64,000 nt of DNA, taken from assembly GCA_019244165.1 (NCBI GenBank), contig JAFATA010000046.1, positions 1 to 64,000 on the forward strand, given 5' to 3'. The stretch is from Pseudonocardiales bacterium (GTDB lineage Bacteria; Actinomycetota; Actinomycetes; Mycobacteriales; Pseudonocardiaceae). The notes beneath the pieces are model-generated. The model saw only the letters and a program-made list of their open reading frames with translations, did no database searches and was not told where the DNA came from. This document shows positions 45,006 through 54,421 of the stretch, one piece after another. The stretch's first letter is position 1, and each line of letters begins with the position of its first letter. Both the position numbers and the translations under genes were made by a program.

Positions 45006-45617
45006 CCGACTGCGACCTGCGGCTTTGTCGGGACAACTGTGTCAGTGTGCGAACCACAGACCATGATCACGTGCTACGGTCGCCTGTTCGGTGCGAGTCG
45101 CGATCAAGAGCAGCAGTGGTACCAGCGTGAAGCTGTACCGGCAGCACTCTTGATCAACCGTGCCATCCCTAGCCGTTCTTGGTCAGCGCCGGAGATCGCC
45201 CGCGAAATGAGCGAATGGGGATAACTGCAACGCTGCCAGGTCCACAGCGTACTGATCGCGATCACCGGAATGGGGGCTAGCACGCCCCTGGTGTCAGCCT
45301 CGATCGTGGCTACATGGTTCCAACAGGGGGTGGGTGGAGCCAGTGAGACGGATGCTGTCGTACTCGGAGCGCCTGCGAGGGTGCCGCCAGCGCTCCACTG
45401 AGCTGACCCTGGAGCATCAACGTGAGGTCGCTGTGGAGCAGTGCATCACTGAGTTCTGCAGTCGTGGCGTTGACCAGCTCGGTAGTGACCAGGCGCCGGT
45501 GCGGCTGGGGGGCTTGTAGAGGGAACGGTGCGCTCCACGGCCAGCCGGGTGCGGTTGCGGGCCTCGCCGATACCGGTGATCTGCTTCGCTTCGGTGAGAA
45601 AAGTGATTATAGGGGGC
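45006..45617. other. gene-poor stretch after ssrA
   Basis: About 610 bases with no gene I can support. A hairpin-capable inverted repeat is present: GATCAAGAG (45102-45110) with CTCTTGATC (45147-45155). On the minus strand around 45300-45600 there are coding-like pieces (for example LTEAKQITGIGEARNRTRLAV) broken by frame changes, which may be a decayed gene. No duplicate of the tmRNA 3' end, which is a frequent integration site, was seen. Confidence 0.4.
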
Positions 45618-47108
45618 ATGTTGTCTAGTGGCTCTTCGGACGAACACGGGGCACCAGTCGTGGACGTTCTGGTGGTCGGAGCCGGCCCGACCGGGCTGTT
45701 GCTCGCGGGCGATCTCGCCAGGTCCGAAGTTGATGTCACGGTGTTGGAGCGACGCGATCGCGAATCCAACTTAAGCCGTGCCTTCAGCGTCCATGCGCGA
45801 ACCATGGAGCAGCTCGACGCCCGAGGCTTGGCCGACGAACTGCTCCGTATCGGCACGCCAGTCCGGTCGTTGCATCCGTTTGGCCGTATCAGTATTGATT
45901 TCTCCAGGCTCCGAACACGCTTTCCTTTCATGCTGATCACTCCTCAGTGGCAGGTCGAGCGGCTCTTGCTGCGCCGGGCTGGGGAAGCGGGTGCCACGAT
46001 GCTGCGTGGGGCTCGGGCCACCGGGGTACGGCAGGATCCAGGCGGCGTAGACGTGGACGTGAGCTATCCGGATGGCGCCACGGCCACACTTCGGGCCCGT
46101 TACGTGGTCGGTACCGACGGGGCAGGCAGCACCGTCCGGCAAAGCCTGGGCATGCCGTTCCCCGGCAAGTCAGCCGTCAGCTCCGTGATGCTGGCTGATG
46201 TGCTGCTCGAACGCGCGCCAGACCAACTTCTTAATTTCGCCTCCAATGAACATGGTTTTACCTTCTTCGCGCCCTTTGGAGACGGCTGGTACCGGGTTAT
46301 GGCCTGGGACCGGCAGCGGCAGTTGCCCGACGATGCGCCAGTCACCTTGGAGGAAGTCCGGGAGATCACGAGGCGAACCATCGGTGATGACCTCGGGATG
46401 CACGACCCGCGTTGGCTTTCCCGCTTCCACAGTGACGAACGACAGGTACCCCGCTACCGGCAAGGAAGGGTGTTCCTCGCGGGCGACGCCGCGCACGTCC
46501 ACTCGCCTGCCGGCGGCATGGGCATGAACACCGGAATGCAGGACGCTGCCAACCTCGGCTGGAAATTGGCAGATGTTCTGCACGGCTGGGCTGGTGATGC
46601 GCTGCTGGACAGCTACCACGCGGAGCGTCACCCGGTGGGGCGGATGGTGTTGCTCGTTAGTCACGCACTCCTCACGGCCGTCATCACCCACTCACCTCTA
46701 GTCCGCGCGGTACGGGCCTCGGTGGCCGCCGTCGCGCATCAGCTGGGCGTGGTGGAGGCGCGCGCATCACGCGGCATTTCCGGCATCGGGATCGCCTACC
46801 GTGCACCCCGGGGCTCTCATCCGCTCATGGGGCGCCGGGTGCCGGACCTCCGCCTGGCAGGGGAACCGGCTCGGCTGTATGAGGCGCTGCGTCAGGGCAC
46901 GTTCGTGCTGGTGGGCCACGAGGTCGCTGCGGTTGCCGCGCCGTGGGCGGGGCGGGTCGTGGCGACCTCCCCAGCGGCCAGCCTGCATCCCACACTCCTA
47001 GTCCGGCCCGACGGTTATGCCGCTTGGGCGGCCGAGGACCCCAACCCGGATGAGGTGCACAAGGCCCTCACGCGATCGTTGGGCGAGGTGGGCCACCACG
47101 GGGCGTGA
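45618..47108 (+). CDS. FAD-dependent aromatic monooxygenase (PHBH/PheA-TfdB type)
   Basis: Encodes 496 residues from ATG 45618. It has the GxGxxG FAD motif VLVVGAGPTGLLLAGDL, the DG motif VVGTDGAGSTVRQSLG, and the GD motif VFLAGDAAHVHSPAGGMGMNTGMQDAANLGWKL, then a thioredoxin-like C-terminal domain with a VRPDGYAAW ending. It is a single-component flavoprotein hydroxylase using NAD(P)H and O2 on an aromatic or polyketide substrate. It stands alone here; no other pathway genes are adjacent. Confidence 0.92.
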   Translation: MLSSGSSDEHGAPVVDVLVVGAGPTGLLLAGDLARSEVDVTVLERRDRESNLSRAFSVHARTMEQLDARGLADELLRIGTPVRSLHPFGRISIDFSRLRTRFPFMLITPQWQVERLLLRRAGEAGATMLRGARATGVRQDPGGVDVDVSYPDGATATLRARYVVGTDGAGSTVRQSLGMPFPGKSAVSSVMLADVLLERAPDQLLNFASNEHGFTFFAPFGDGWYRVMAWDRQRQLPDDAPVTLEEVREITRRTIGDDLGMHDPRWLSRFHSDERQVPRYRQGRVFLAGDAAHVHSPAGGMGMNTGMQDAANLGWKLADVLHGWAGDALLDSYHAERHPVGRMVLLVSHALLTAVITHSPLVRAVRASVAAVAHQLGVVEARASRGISGIGIAYRAPRGSHPLMGRRVPDLRLAGEPARLYEALRQGTFVLVGHEVAAVAAPWAGRVVATSPAASLHPTLLVRPDGYAAWAAEDPNPDEVHKALTRSLGEVGHHGA

Positions 47109-47433
47109 ACGGACATCCTGGGCTCGTGGGCGTTGCGCCGTAGGCGAAGTCCTTCCTGGCGCTGTCACAGCCCGAGTACTCGTGATCCACCCGGAGCCAG
47201 ACACCCTCGCAACCCGACACCGCTGTCAACCACCTTCGGCCGTTTTCCGAGGGATCCTCGCCACGTGGCCGCCCACGCCGCGACAGTGGGACGCCCGCGA
47301 CCCCTTGATCGACGCACTATCCAGATGCCGACCTTGTGTGTGAGCAAGGGGATCACGTGCAGCAGTGGACCGTTCCCGGACGAGTCCCTTCCACCTGGTG
47401 CCCGCCCGACAGCTGAGCTCAGACGTACTCGGG
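47109..47433. other. convergent intergenic region
   Basis: 325 bases between two convergent stops. No start-plus-ribosome-site combination, RNA gene or clear terminator was found. Confidence 0.5.
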
Positions 47434-48108
47434 CTACTCGGTCCAGGCCTCGGTGGCGGCCAGTTGTCGCCAGCGGGTGTGCACGCGGTCCTGGTCAGCG
47501 TATCCCCATCGTTGGGTGAGCTCGGCCAGCGATCGTGCTTGGGAGATCATCTGCTGGTGGCGTAGCGGCCACGCGGGTCGGCTGCCGTATGCGGTGAAGA
47601 ACTTCTCGAGCGCGCTGACGTGCTCGCCGTGGTAGGAGCGGACGATCCACTCGCACCAGGCCAGGTCCTCCAACGGATCGCCCGGGTGCGCCCATTCCCA
47701 GTCCAGGACCGCGGTGACCGTCAGCGTGTCCGGGTCGAGCAGGATGTTGTTCGGACCGAAGTCGCCGTGCACGAGCACCGCGCCGGGCGGCGCCGGGTCG
47801 GGAGCGAACACCGTGGTCACGTCGATGGCGTGGATGCGGCGCAGGGTGTGCCCGCAGGCCTGGAGGACCTGCTCTGCCCATCCACCACGGATGAGGTCCT
47901 GCCCATGTTCCCCGTCGAGGAACCGCAGGTGCAGGGTGTTGTCGTCAGCGTCGAGGACGGGCGGTACGGGTAGTCGCCCGTGCAGGGCGCGCAGCGCCGT
48001 CTCCTCCCGGGACTGCCGGCGAGCCGCATCCGGGCCCCGGTAGGACTTCACCACGATGGCGCCGTCCCGGCCGGTGCGGTTGGTGTAGCCGTGGCGCAGC
48101 AGTTCCAT
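47434..48108 (-). CDS. aminoglycoside-phosphotransferase-family kinase
   Basis: Encodes 224 residues from ATG 48108. The catalytic loop is VLVHGDFGPNNILLD and the metal-binding segment TAVLDWEWAHPGDPLEDLAW, as in APH/choline kinase folds; the nucleotide loop is reduced (GYTNRTGRDGAIVVKSY). It probably phosphorylates a small hydroxylated molecule; actual antibiotic resistance cannot be inferred. Longer in-frame readings upstream are Arg/Pro-rich and unlikely. Confidence 0.87.
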   Translation of the reverse strand: MELLRHGYTNRTGRDGAIVVKSYRGPDAARRQSREETALRALHGRLPVPPVLDADDNTLHLRFLDGEHGQDLIRGGWAEQVLQACGHTLRRIHAIDVTTVFAPDPAPPGAVLVHGDFGPNNILLDPDTLTVTAVLDWEWAHPGDPLEDLAWCEWIVRSYHGEHVSALEKFFTAYGSRPAWPLRHQQMISQARSLAELTQRWGYADQDRVHTRWRQLAATEAWTE

Positions 48109-48165
48109 GAGCCAGATCCTGTCCTTGCGTTGTAACCGAGTGGGAGGCGCTCTCCCTGAAGCGGC

Positions 48166-48198
48166 CCCCTGAGTGGCCCCTGAGTGGCCCCTGAGTAG
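48166..48198. repeat. tandem repeat, 3 x 11 bp
   Basis: CCCCTGAGTGG occurs three times in succession (last copy ends AG) between the divergent phosphotransferase and CopD/CtaG genes. It may be a slippage-prone spacer or operator. Confidence 0.75.
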
Positions 48199-48294
48199 CG
48201 CTGACCCGGACACCGCCATCAGATCGGGGAGACGAACAATGGCGTCAAAGGCAAATTCCTTCCTACCGCCCCGGTGGCGGCACGTGAGGCTGGA

Positions 48295-50304
48295 GTGAGC
48301 GAACAACGTACTGTGCAGAGACCCAGCGTTGCCGGGATCAGGTGGTGGTCGCTGGTCAGTGGTGTGACGCTGGCCGGAGTCCTGATCGTCGTGCTCAGCG
48401 TGCTGGCCGGTGCGCGACCCTACGCAGCGGTCGGTAATCCGGATCCGGGTCCCGTCGTGATGCTGGGAACCCCGCTGCTGCGGCTGCTCGCCGACCTGGC
48501 CGCGATCGTGTGCGTCGGGGCGTTGGCCTTCGCCGTGTTCTGCACGCGGCCGCAGTCCTCGGGGCTGGTCTCGGCGCAGGCCTACGGGGAGCTGCGCATC
48601 GCCACCCGCGCCGCGCTGGTCTGGGGGATGAGCGCGCTGCTGCTCGTTCCCTTTACCGCTGCCGACACAGCGGGGTTGGCGCTGTCCCGGGTCATCGCAC
48701 CCGGACACCTGCTTGCTCAACTGGATGCGCTGGAAGAACCGAAGGCGTGGCTGGTCACGGCGGTGGTCGCGGCGGTGGTCGCGGCCGGATGCCGGACCGT
48801 GCTGTCCTGGCAGGCGGTGTTCGTGCTCGGGGGGGTGGCGACCCTAGCTCTGCTGCCGCCGCTGGTCACCGCGCATGGCTCCGCCGACAGCGGACACGAC
48901 CTCGCCTTGGCGGCCATCGTGATCCACGTCCCCGCCGCCGCGTTATGGATCGGGACGGCGCTCGCCGTCCTGCGTCAGGCGCGTCGCGGCGGAGGCATGG
49001 CAGGGCTGTTGATGACGCGGTATGCGCGGTTAGCCCGGTGGTGCTGGGCCGTGCTGGTCGCCTCTGGACTCGTGCTGGGCGTGGTAGTAGTTCCCCTACG
49101 CACACTGCTCACCAGTGAGTACGGCATGCTGCTGCTGGTCAAGGTGGGCATGGTGGCGCTGCTGGGCGTCGCTGGCGAGGTGTTGCGTCGGCGCACGCTG
49201 CGCGGCTTCGAGGCCACAGCGCCCGGGTGGCCAGGGCCCGGGTGGCCGGGATCGGTCCGGTTCGGGTGTGCCGAAATCCTGCCCCTGCTGGGGGTGTTGG
49301 GCATGTCGGTCGAACTGACGCATCTGTCCGTGCCGCATGCGCTTCGCCGTGCCTTCACCACTGCCCAAACCCTGCTCGGCTATGACCTGTCCGGGCCGCC
49401 AACACCCTTGCGGCTGATCACCGCCTGGCGGATCGACGTGCTGTTCGGCCCGGCTGCGGTGCTCCTTGCGGTCTCATACCTGCTCGGTGTTCGCCGTGTC
49501 CGCAGCGGAGGCCAACGCTGGCCGGGGGGCAGGACGGCAGCGTGGCTGGCGGGTTGCCTGACGCTGCTGCTGGCGACCTCCTCGGGACTGGGCCGCTACG
49601 CGGCCGCGATGTTCAGCCTGCACATGGCCAGCCACATGCTGATCTCCATGCTGGTCCCGGCCCTGCTCGTGCTAGGGGCTCCGCTGACCCTGCTGGCAGC
49701 AGTGGCCCCCCAGACAGGACCAGGCGCCTTGCCTGGACTACGGGACTGGCTGGGGACCCTGCGCGCCGCGCCGTTAGCGCGGGCACTGACGCATCCGGTG
49801 GTGACGCTGGCGCTGTTCGCGGGATCTCCGTTCGCGCTCTATTTCACCGGCCTTTTCGACGCCGCCGTGCGGTTCCACTGGGCGCACCTGGCCATCAACG
49901 CCTATTTCCTGCTCATCGGCTACTTTTTCTTCTGGTCGGTGATCGGTGTGGACACCACACCGGAACCGCTGCCGAATGTCGCTCGGTTAGGCATTCTGCT
50001 GGCCGCAATGCCTGCGGACATCGTCTTCGCCACGGCGCTCATCAACACCCACTGGGTCATCGGCAACGGCATCGCTGCGGCAAACATGTACCAGGCGCTG
50101 AAGCTACCCTGGGTGCCTCATCTTTTAGCTGATCAACGGCTTGCCGGGATGCTCGCACTGGCCATCGGCGAGTTCACCCTGTTCGTGGTCATGGTCGCGC
50201 TGCTGCTGCGCTGGAGCCAGACCGACAGCATGTTCGACGAGCCTACTCTGGGCAGCTACTCGACTATGGTGACAGAGCTACGCGCGCCCGATCGAACGAG
50301 TTGA
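48295..50304 (+). CDS. CopD-CtaG fusion: copper resistance / cytochrome oxidase assembly membrane protein
   Basis: Encodes 669 residues from GTG 48295. The first half is CopD-like with about eight helices (VTAHGSADSGHDLALAAIVIHVPAAALWIGTALAVL carries the conserved histidines). The second half is CtaG/caa3-assembly-like (YAAAMFSLHMASHMLISMLVPALLVLGAPLTL, FDAAVRFHWAHLAINAYFLLIGYFFFW, LINTHWVIG). The same fusion occurs in mycobacteria (Rv0102-like). It is expected to move copper across the membrane and support oxidase metalation. Its 3' end overlaps the convergent aldo/keto reductase by 27 bases. Confidence 0.9.
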   Translation: MSEQRTVQRPSVAGIRWWSLVSGVTLAGVLIVVLSVLAGARPYAAVGNPDPGPVVMLGTPLLRLLADLAAIVCVGALAFAVFCTRPQSSGLVSAQAYGELRIATRAALVWGMSALLLVPFTAADTAGLALSRVIAPGHLLAQLDALEEPKAWLVTAVVAAVVAAGCRTVLSWQAVFVLGGVATLALLPPLVTAHGSADSGHDLALAAIVIHVPAAALWIGTALAVLRQARRGGGMAGLLMTRYARLARWCWAVLVASGLVLGVVVVPLRTLLTSEYGMLLLVKVGMVALLGVAGEVLRRRTLRGFEATAPGWPGPGWPGSVRFGCAEILPLLGVLGMSVELTHLSVPHALRRAFTTAQTLLGYDLSGPPTPLRLITAWRIDVLFGPAAVLLAVSYLLGVRRVRSGGQRWPGGRTAAWLAGCLTLLLATSSGLGRYAAAMFSLHMASHMLISMLVPALLVLGAPLTLLAAVAPQTGPGALPGLRDWLGTLRAAPLARALTHPVVTLALFAGSPFALYFTGLFDAAVRFHWAHLAINAYFLLIGYFFFWSVIGVDTTPEPLPNVARLGILLAAMPADIVFATALINTHWVIGNGIAAANMYQALKLPWVPHLLADQRLAGMLALAIGEFTLFVVMVALLLRWSQTDSMFDEPTLGSYSTMVTELRAPDRTS

Positions 50305-51156
50305 TGCGGCCGCTGCCAACTGCTGCTGCACGTCCTCGTCGAGTTCGATGTCGGCGACCGCGAGGTTTTCCTCCAAGTGTCGCACCGAGGACGTGCCAGG
50401 AATCAAGAGGACGTTGGGTGCGAGCCCCAACGTCCAAGCAAGCGCTACCTGTGCCGGGGTGATGCCGAGCCGCCTGGCGTTACTGAGGACGTGCTCGTTG
50501 TTCAGCACCGGATTGGTTCGCTCGAAGCCGGAGCCTAGCGGGAAGAATGGCACGAAGGCGATCCCCCGTGAGTGACATTCCTTGAGAATCGGCATTGAGG
50601 CGCGATTGATCAGGTTCAGCGGATTCTGCACGCACGCCACGGGGGTGCTTGGCAGCGCGCGTCGTAGGTGCTCGTGGGTGATGTTGCTCAGGCCGAGGCC
50701 CCCGATCAGTCCCTCGTCGCGCGCCTGGATCATGGCGGCGAGCTGGTCGTCGAACCGATGGTCTGGCGTCGCGTCGTCCTCCAGTCGCAGATTGACGGCC
50801 GCCAACTGCTCGACACCGAGGCTGCGCAGGTTGTCTTCGATGCCCCGCCGCAACTGGTCAGGTTCGTCGTAGGGAACCCATCCCCCGGACTCGTCGCGGC
50901 GCGCGCCGACCTTGCTCACCAACGCCAGACTGTCGGGATAGGGGTACAGCGCCTCCCGGATCAGCTCGTTGGCAACGTCAGGCCCGTAATACTGCGCGGT
51001 GTCGATATGGTCGACGCCCAGGTCCACAGCACGCCGCAGCACCGCCAGCGCCTCGCCCCGGTCACGTGGCGGACCGAACACGCCAGGACCGGGTAGCTGC
51101 ATCGCGCCAAAGCCGATGCGGGAGACGGAGAAGCGGCCGAGCGGGTAGCGCTGCAT
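50278..51156 (-). CDS. aldo/keto reductase
   Basis: Encodes 292 residues. The catalytic tetrad appears as D (VDHIDTAQYYG), Y (same segment), K (ALVSKVGARR) and a histidine position occupied in VNLRLEDD, so the H may be replaced as in several AKR subfamilies. NADPH-binding residues are in IPGTSSVRHLEENL near the end. Soluble carbonyl reductase of unknown substrate. Confidence 0.9.
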   Translation of the reverse strand: MQRYPLGRFSVSRIGFGAMQLPGPGVFGPPRDRGEALAVLRRAVDLGVDHIDTAQYYGPDVANELIREALYPYPDSLALVSKVGARRDESGGWVPYDEPDQLRRGIEDNLRSLGVEQLAAVNLRLEDDATPDHRFDDQLAAMIQARDEGLIGGLGLSNITHEHLRRALPSTPVACVQNPLNLINRASMPILKECHSRGIAFVPFFPLGSGFERTNPVLNNEHVLSNARRLGITPAQVALAWTLGLAPNVLLIPGTSSVRHLEENLAVADIELDEDVQQQLAAAASTRSIGRA

Positions 51157-51244
51157 GGGCTCAGGCTAGACCGCGGCGGAGCACCTTGTGCGTGGCGCTC
51201 ACGTGGTAGACCAGCAGCAGGGCCATGCGGGCACACTGGTCGGC

Positions 51245-51916
51245 GTGAGCCGACCATCGCCGCAGCATTTTCCCGATGCAGGGCGCGCCCGGCGCCGGCT
51301 GTCGTCGCAGGCTCGGCGGGGTGAGTTGCTCGAGGCGGCGCTGGAGGAGTTCAGCAGCCGGGGTTACCACCTCACCCAGATGGAACACGTCGCCGCGACG
51401 GCCGGAGTGAGCAAGGCGCTGGTGTACCAGCACTTCCAGAGTAAGGAGGAGCTCTTCGCGGCGGTCACCGAACAGGTGGTGGCAGGTTTCACGGAGCGGT
51501 TGCCTGAGGTGTTGGCCAAGGCCGAAGACGTCCTAGGTGCCTGGCGCGGGGTGGTGCGGCTGCTCTGTGACCTGGTGAGCGAGCGTCCGCAGGCGTGGGC
51601 GTTGGTCACCAGGCACCTGGATAACCCCGAGCTCGGTGCGCCGCTTCGGCGGCTGAGGGAGCAGGTTAGTGAGGTGTTCGCGGTGGTTCTCGCCGGCTAT
51701 TACGCCCCCGAGCCGGGCGGCGCGGCGCCTTCGGAGGGGGAGGTGCTTGAGCAAGCCCGGATGATCGTCCCGTTGCTCGTGGGGGCGCTGCATGGACTGA
51801 TGTCCTGGTGGCTGGAGCACCCGGAGGTGCCGCGAGCGAAGGTGGAGGCGCAGGCGGTTGCTTTCGGGTGGCTGGGCCTGGACCGGATCCGCCGGGGTGA
51901 ACGACTCCTCTTGTAA
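51245..51916 (+). CDS. TetR family transcriptional regulator
   Basis: Encodes 223 residues from GTG 51245. The helix-turn-helix is RGELLEAALEEFSSRGYHLTQMEHVAATAGVSKALVYQHFQSKEELFAAV. The C-terminal ligand domain is all-helical with LVGALHGLMSWWLEHPE. Immediately after it lies a promoter with a palindrome in the -35/-10 spacer, followed by the diiron oxygenase and Baeyer-Villiger genes, so it most likely represses them. Confidence 0.92.
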   Translation: MSRPSPQHFPDAGRARRRLSSQARRGELLEAALEEFSSRGYHLTQMEHVAATAGVSKALVYQHFQSKEELFAAVTEQVVAGFTERLPEVLAKAEDVLGAWRGVVRLLCDLVSERPQAWALVTRHLDNPELGAPLRRLREQVSEVFAVVLAGYYAPEPGGAAPSEGEVLEQARMIVPLLVGALHGLMSWWLEHPEVPRAKVEAQAVAFGWLGLDRIRRGERLLL

Positions 51917-51939
51917 GTGACTGACGAGTCAGTTATATT
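51911..51939 (+). promoter_or_regulatory. promoter with TetR-type operator
   Basis: TTGTAA (51911-51916) and TATATT (51934-51939) are spaced by exactly 17 bases, and the spacer ends with the palindrome ACTGAC-GA-GTCAGT (51920-51933). A repressor bound there would block RNA polymerase. The upstream gene encodes the TetR regulator; the downstream ribosome site is AAGGAGG (51956-51962). Confidence 0.75.
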
Positions 51940-51967
51940 GAGGTGTACGCTTGTCAAGGAGGCCACA

Positions 51968-52885
51968 ATGTCCATGACCAGCGCCGTTGACGCGACGGCC
52001 AGGCCTGTCCCCGACCGCGAGGACACCGCCCGGCGGTTGCTGCGGACCTCGGCCAAGCACTCCTACGACCCGGCTACCGAGATCGACTGGGACGCCCCGC
52101 TCGCGCCGGACCGCTACTTCATCGCCGCGCACCGCAGCTCCCTCTACGGCACAGCCCTGTGGGACCGGATGAGCGAGGAGCAGCGGATCGCGCTGACCAA
52201 GCACGAGGTGGCGAGCTTCTACAGCATCGGCATCTGGTTTGAGACGATCCTCATGCAGATGCTCGTCCGGCACGTTTACGACTGCCCCAAGGGGAGCGCG
52301 CATGCCCGGTACGCGTGGACCGAGATCGCCGACGAGTGCCGGCACTCGGTGATGTTCTCCCGCATGGCGGAGAAGTTCGGTGCCCGGGAGTACGGCCCCG
52401 GCACCGTCGTGCACCAGCTCGGGCGGCTGTTCAAGACGGTCTCCAACGGCACCTTGACGTTTGGCGCGACCATTTACGTCGAAGAGATCCTCGACACGTT
52501 GCAGCGCGAGCAGATGGCGGACTCATCGCTGCAGCCGGTGGTCCAGGCAGTGTCGCGGATCCACGTCATCGAAGAGGCCCGCCACATCCGCTACGCCCGC
52601 GAGGAGACGCTGCGGCAGTGGCCTCGACTGGGTCCGCTGAGACGGGCGTACAGCCGCTTCATCCTCGCCCTGGTGGTCTACTTCGCCACCACCAGGCTGG
52701 TTGACCCCAAGGTGTACGCGGCAGTCGGGCTCGACGTTGCCGAAGCCGTCGCAGCGGCTGCCGCGAACCCGCACTGGCGGCAGACCAAGCAGTTCGCCGC
52801 CCGCAAGGTCGTCGCGTTCCTCAACGAGGTCGGGCTCATCGCCGGCCCGGGAAAACTACTCTGGCGCTGGGCTGGAGTGCTCTAG
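51968..52885 (+). CDS. AurF-type diiron oxygenase
   Basis: Encodes 305 residues from ATG 51968, five bases after AAGGAGG. Metal ligands are in EVASFYSIGIWFE, EIADECRHSVMF (E..H), VEEILDTLQRE and HVIEEARHIRYARE (E..H). This is the pattern of the p-aminobenzoate N-oxygenase AurF / diiron oxygenase family. The substrate may be an amine or a long-chain compound. It is separated by three bases from the flavin monooxygenase, and both are behind the TetR operator. Confidence 0.88.
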   Translation: MSMTSAVDATARPVPDREDTARRLLRTSAKHSYDPATEIDWDAPLAPDRYFIAAHRSSLYGTALWDRMSEEQRIALTKHEVASFYSIGIWFETILMQMLVRHVYDCPKGSAHARYAWTEIADECRHSVMFSRMAEKFGAREYGPGTVVHQLGRLFKTVSNGTLTFGATIYVEEILDTLQREQMADSSLQPVVQAVSRIHVIEEARHIRYAREETLRQWPRLGPLRRAYSRFILALVVYFATTRLVDPKVYAAVGLDVAEAVAAAAANPHWRQTKQFAARKVVAFLNEVGLIAGPGKLLWRWAGVL

Positions 52886-52888
52886 AGC

Positions 52889-54421
52889 GTGAGGTGGGGT
52901 GAGGGCGTGCGGCTCGACCATGTCGATGTGCTCATCGTCGGTGCTGGTTTGTCCGGCATCGGCGCTGCCTGCCACCTGCGGCGGCGGTGCCCGGGCAAGA
53001 CGTTCGCGATCCTGGAGGCCCGCGGGCGGATCGGTGGCACCTGGGATCTCTTCCGCTATCCCGGGATCCGCTCGGACTCGGACATGTTCACGCTCGGCTA
53101 CTCCTTCCGCCCGTGGACAGATCCGGAAGCCATCGCCGACGGCGAGGCGATCTGCCGGTATATCCGCCAGACCGCGCGCGAGCACGGCGTGGAGGAGCAC
53201 ATCCGGTTCCATCACCGGGTCGTGCGGGTCGAGTGGTCGGGCGAGCACTCTCGCTGGAGGGTCGAGGCGCAACGGACGGACACTGGCGAGTCGGTGGTGT
53301 TGACGTGCGGCTTCCTGTTCGTCTGCGCCGGCTACTACCGCTACGACGAGGGCTACACCCCGCCGTTCACCGGCACTGACCGTTTCACCGGGCAGATCGT
53401 GCACCCCCAGCAGTGGCCCCAGGACCTGGATTACGCCGGCAAGCGGGTGATCGTCATCGGCAGCGGCGCGACCGCGGTGACCCTGGCCCCGGCGCTAGCC
53501 GAGAAGGCTGCGCAGGTGACGCTGCTGCAGCGCTCACCCAGCTACGTCCTGTCGCTGCCGGCACACGACCCTGTCGCCGACGCGCTGCGTCGCAGGCTGC
53601 CACCCACCGCGGCCTCCTCCCTCGCCCGGTGGAAAAACGCCCTGCTCGCCACGCTCATCTTCCAGCTCAGCCGCCGCGCCCCTGGCGCAGTGAAGGCCCT
53701 GCTCCGTAAGGGCGTCGCAGCGCAGCTACCCGCAGGCTACGACCTCGACACTCACTTCACCCCGCGGTACAACCCCTGGGACCAGCGGCTGTGCCTGGCG
53801 CGCAATGGTGATCTGTTCGCGGCGATCCGCAGCGGCCGCGTGTCGATCGTTACTGATCACGTCGAGACGTTCACCGAGCACGGGATCCGGCTGGTTTCCG
53901 GAACGGAGCTGCAGGCCGACATCCTGGTCACCGCGACCGGCCTGAACCTGCTGGCGATCGGCGGCATCACCGTGAGCGTCGATGGCGCCGACGTCGAGCT
54001 CGGGGCCACTGTGAGCTACAAGGGCATGATGCTCTCCGGCGTGCCGAACTTCGCCTTGACCCTCGGTTACACCAACGCGTCCTGGACGTTGCGGAGTGAT
54101 CTGGTCGGCGAGTACGTCTGCCGGCTGCTCAATCACATGGACCAGCGTGGCTATCAGGTATGCATGCCACTGGCGCCGGACACGCCGCAGCGAGAGCCGA
54201 TCATTGACCTGCAGTCGGGCTACGTGCTGCGCAGTGTGGCCGTGCTGCCGAAGCAGGGGACGGCTGCCCCGTGGCGACTGCCCCAGAATTATCCGCGGGA
54301 CGTGCTGATGATGCGGCACAGCTCGCTGGAGGACGCGGGCGTGCGGTTCACCCCGGCGCGGCGCCACACCGCGGTGATGCCTTCGCTGCGCAGCCACACC
54401 CTCTCCAGTTGCCTGCGGTGA
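52889..54421 (+). CDS. Baeyer-Villiger-type flavin monooxygenase
   Basis: Encodes 510 residues from GTG 52889, or from GTG 52907. The FAD site is VLIVGAGLSGIGAACHL, with GGTWDLFRYPGIRSDSDMFTLGY, and the family fingerprint FTGQIVHPQQWPQDLDYAGKRV; the NADPH site is VIVIGSGATAVTLAP. It converts ketones to esters or oxidises similar groups. Its last about 130 bases are overlapped by a convergent gene, and the C-terminus beyond HSSLEDAGVRFTPAR looks unconserved. Confidence 0.92.
   Translation: MRWGEGVRLDHVDVLIVGAGLSGIGAACHLRRRCPGKTFAILEARGRIGGTWDLFRYPGIRSDSDMFTLGYSFRPWTDPEAIADGEAICRYIRQTAREHGVEEHIRFHHRVVRVEWSGEHSRWRVEAQRTDTGESVVLTCGFLFVCAGYYRYDEGYTPPFTGTDRFTGQIVHPQQWPQDLDYAGKRVIVIGSGATAVTLAPALAEKAAQVTLLQRSPSYVLSLPAHDPVADALRRRLPPTAASSLARWKNALLATLIFQLSRRAPGAVKALLRKGVAAQLPAGYDLDTHFTPRYNPWDQRLCLARNGDLFAAIRSGRVSIVTDHVETFTEHGIRLVSGTELQADILVTATGLNLLAIGGITVSVDGADVELGATVSYKGMMLSGVPNFALTLGYTNASWTLRSDLVGEYVCRLLNHMDQRGYQVCMPLAPDTPQREPIIDLQSGYVLRSVAVLPKQGTAAPWRLPQNYPRDVLMMRHSSLEDAGVRFTPARRHTAVMPSLRSHTLSSCLR

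Noticed and set aside
45006-45617. Integrated element at the tmRNA 3' end
   Set aside because: No integrase and no duplicate of the tmRNA end seen; only weak fragments of coding-like sequence.
48109-48720. N-terminal extension of the phosphotransferase (to 428 codons)
   Set aside because: The extension is antisense to the CopD/CtaG gene, Arg/Gln/His-rich, and runs through the tandem repeats; the kinase starts at 48108.
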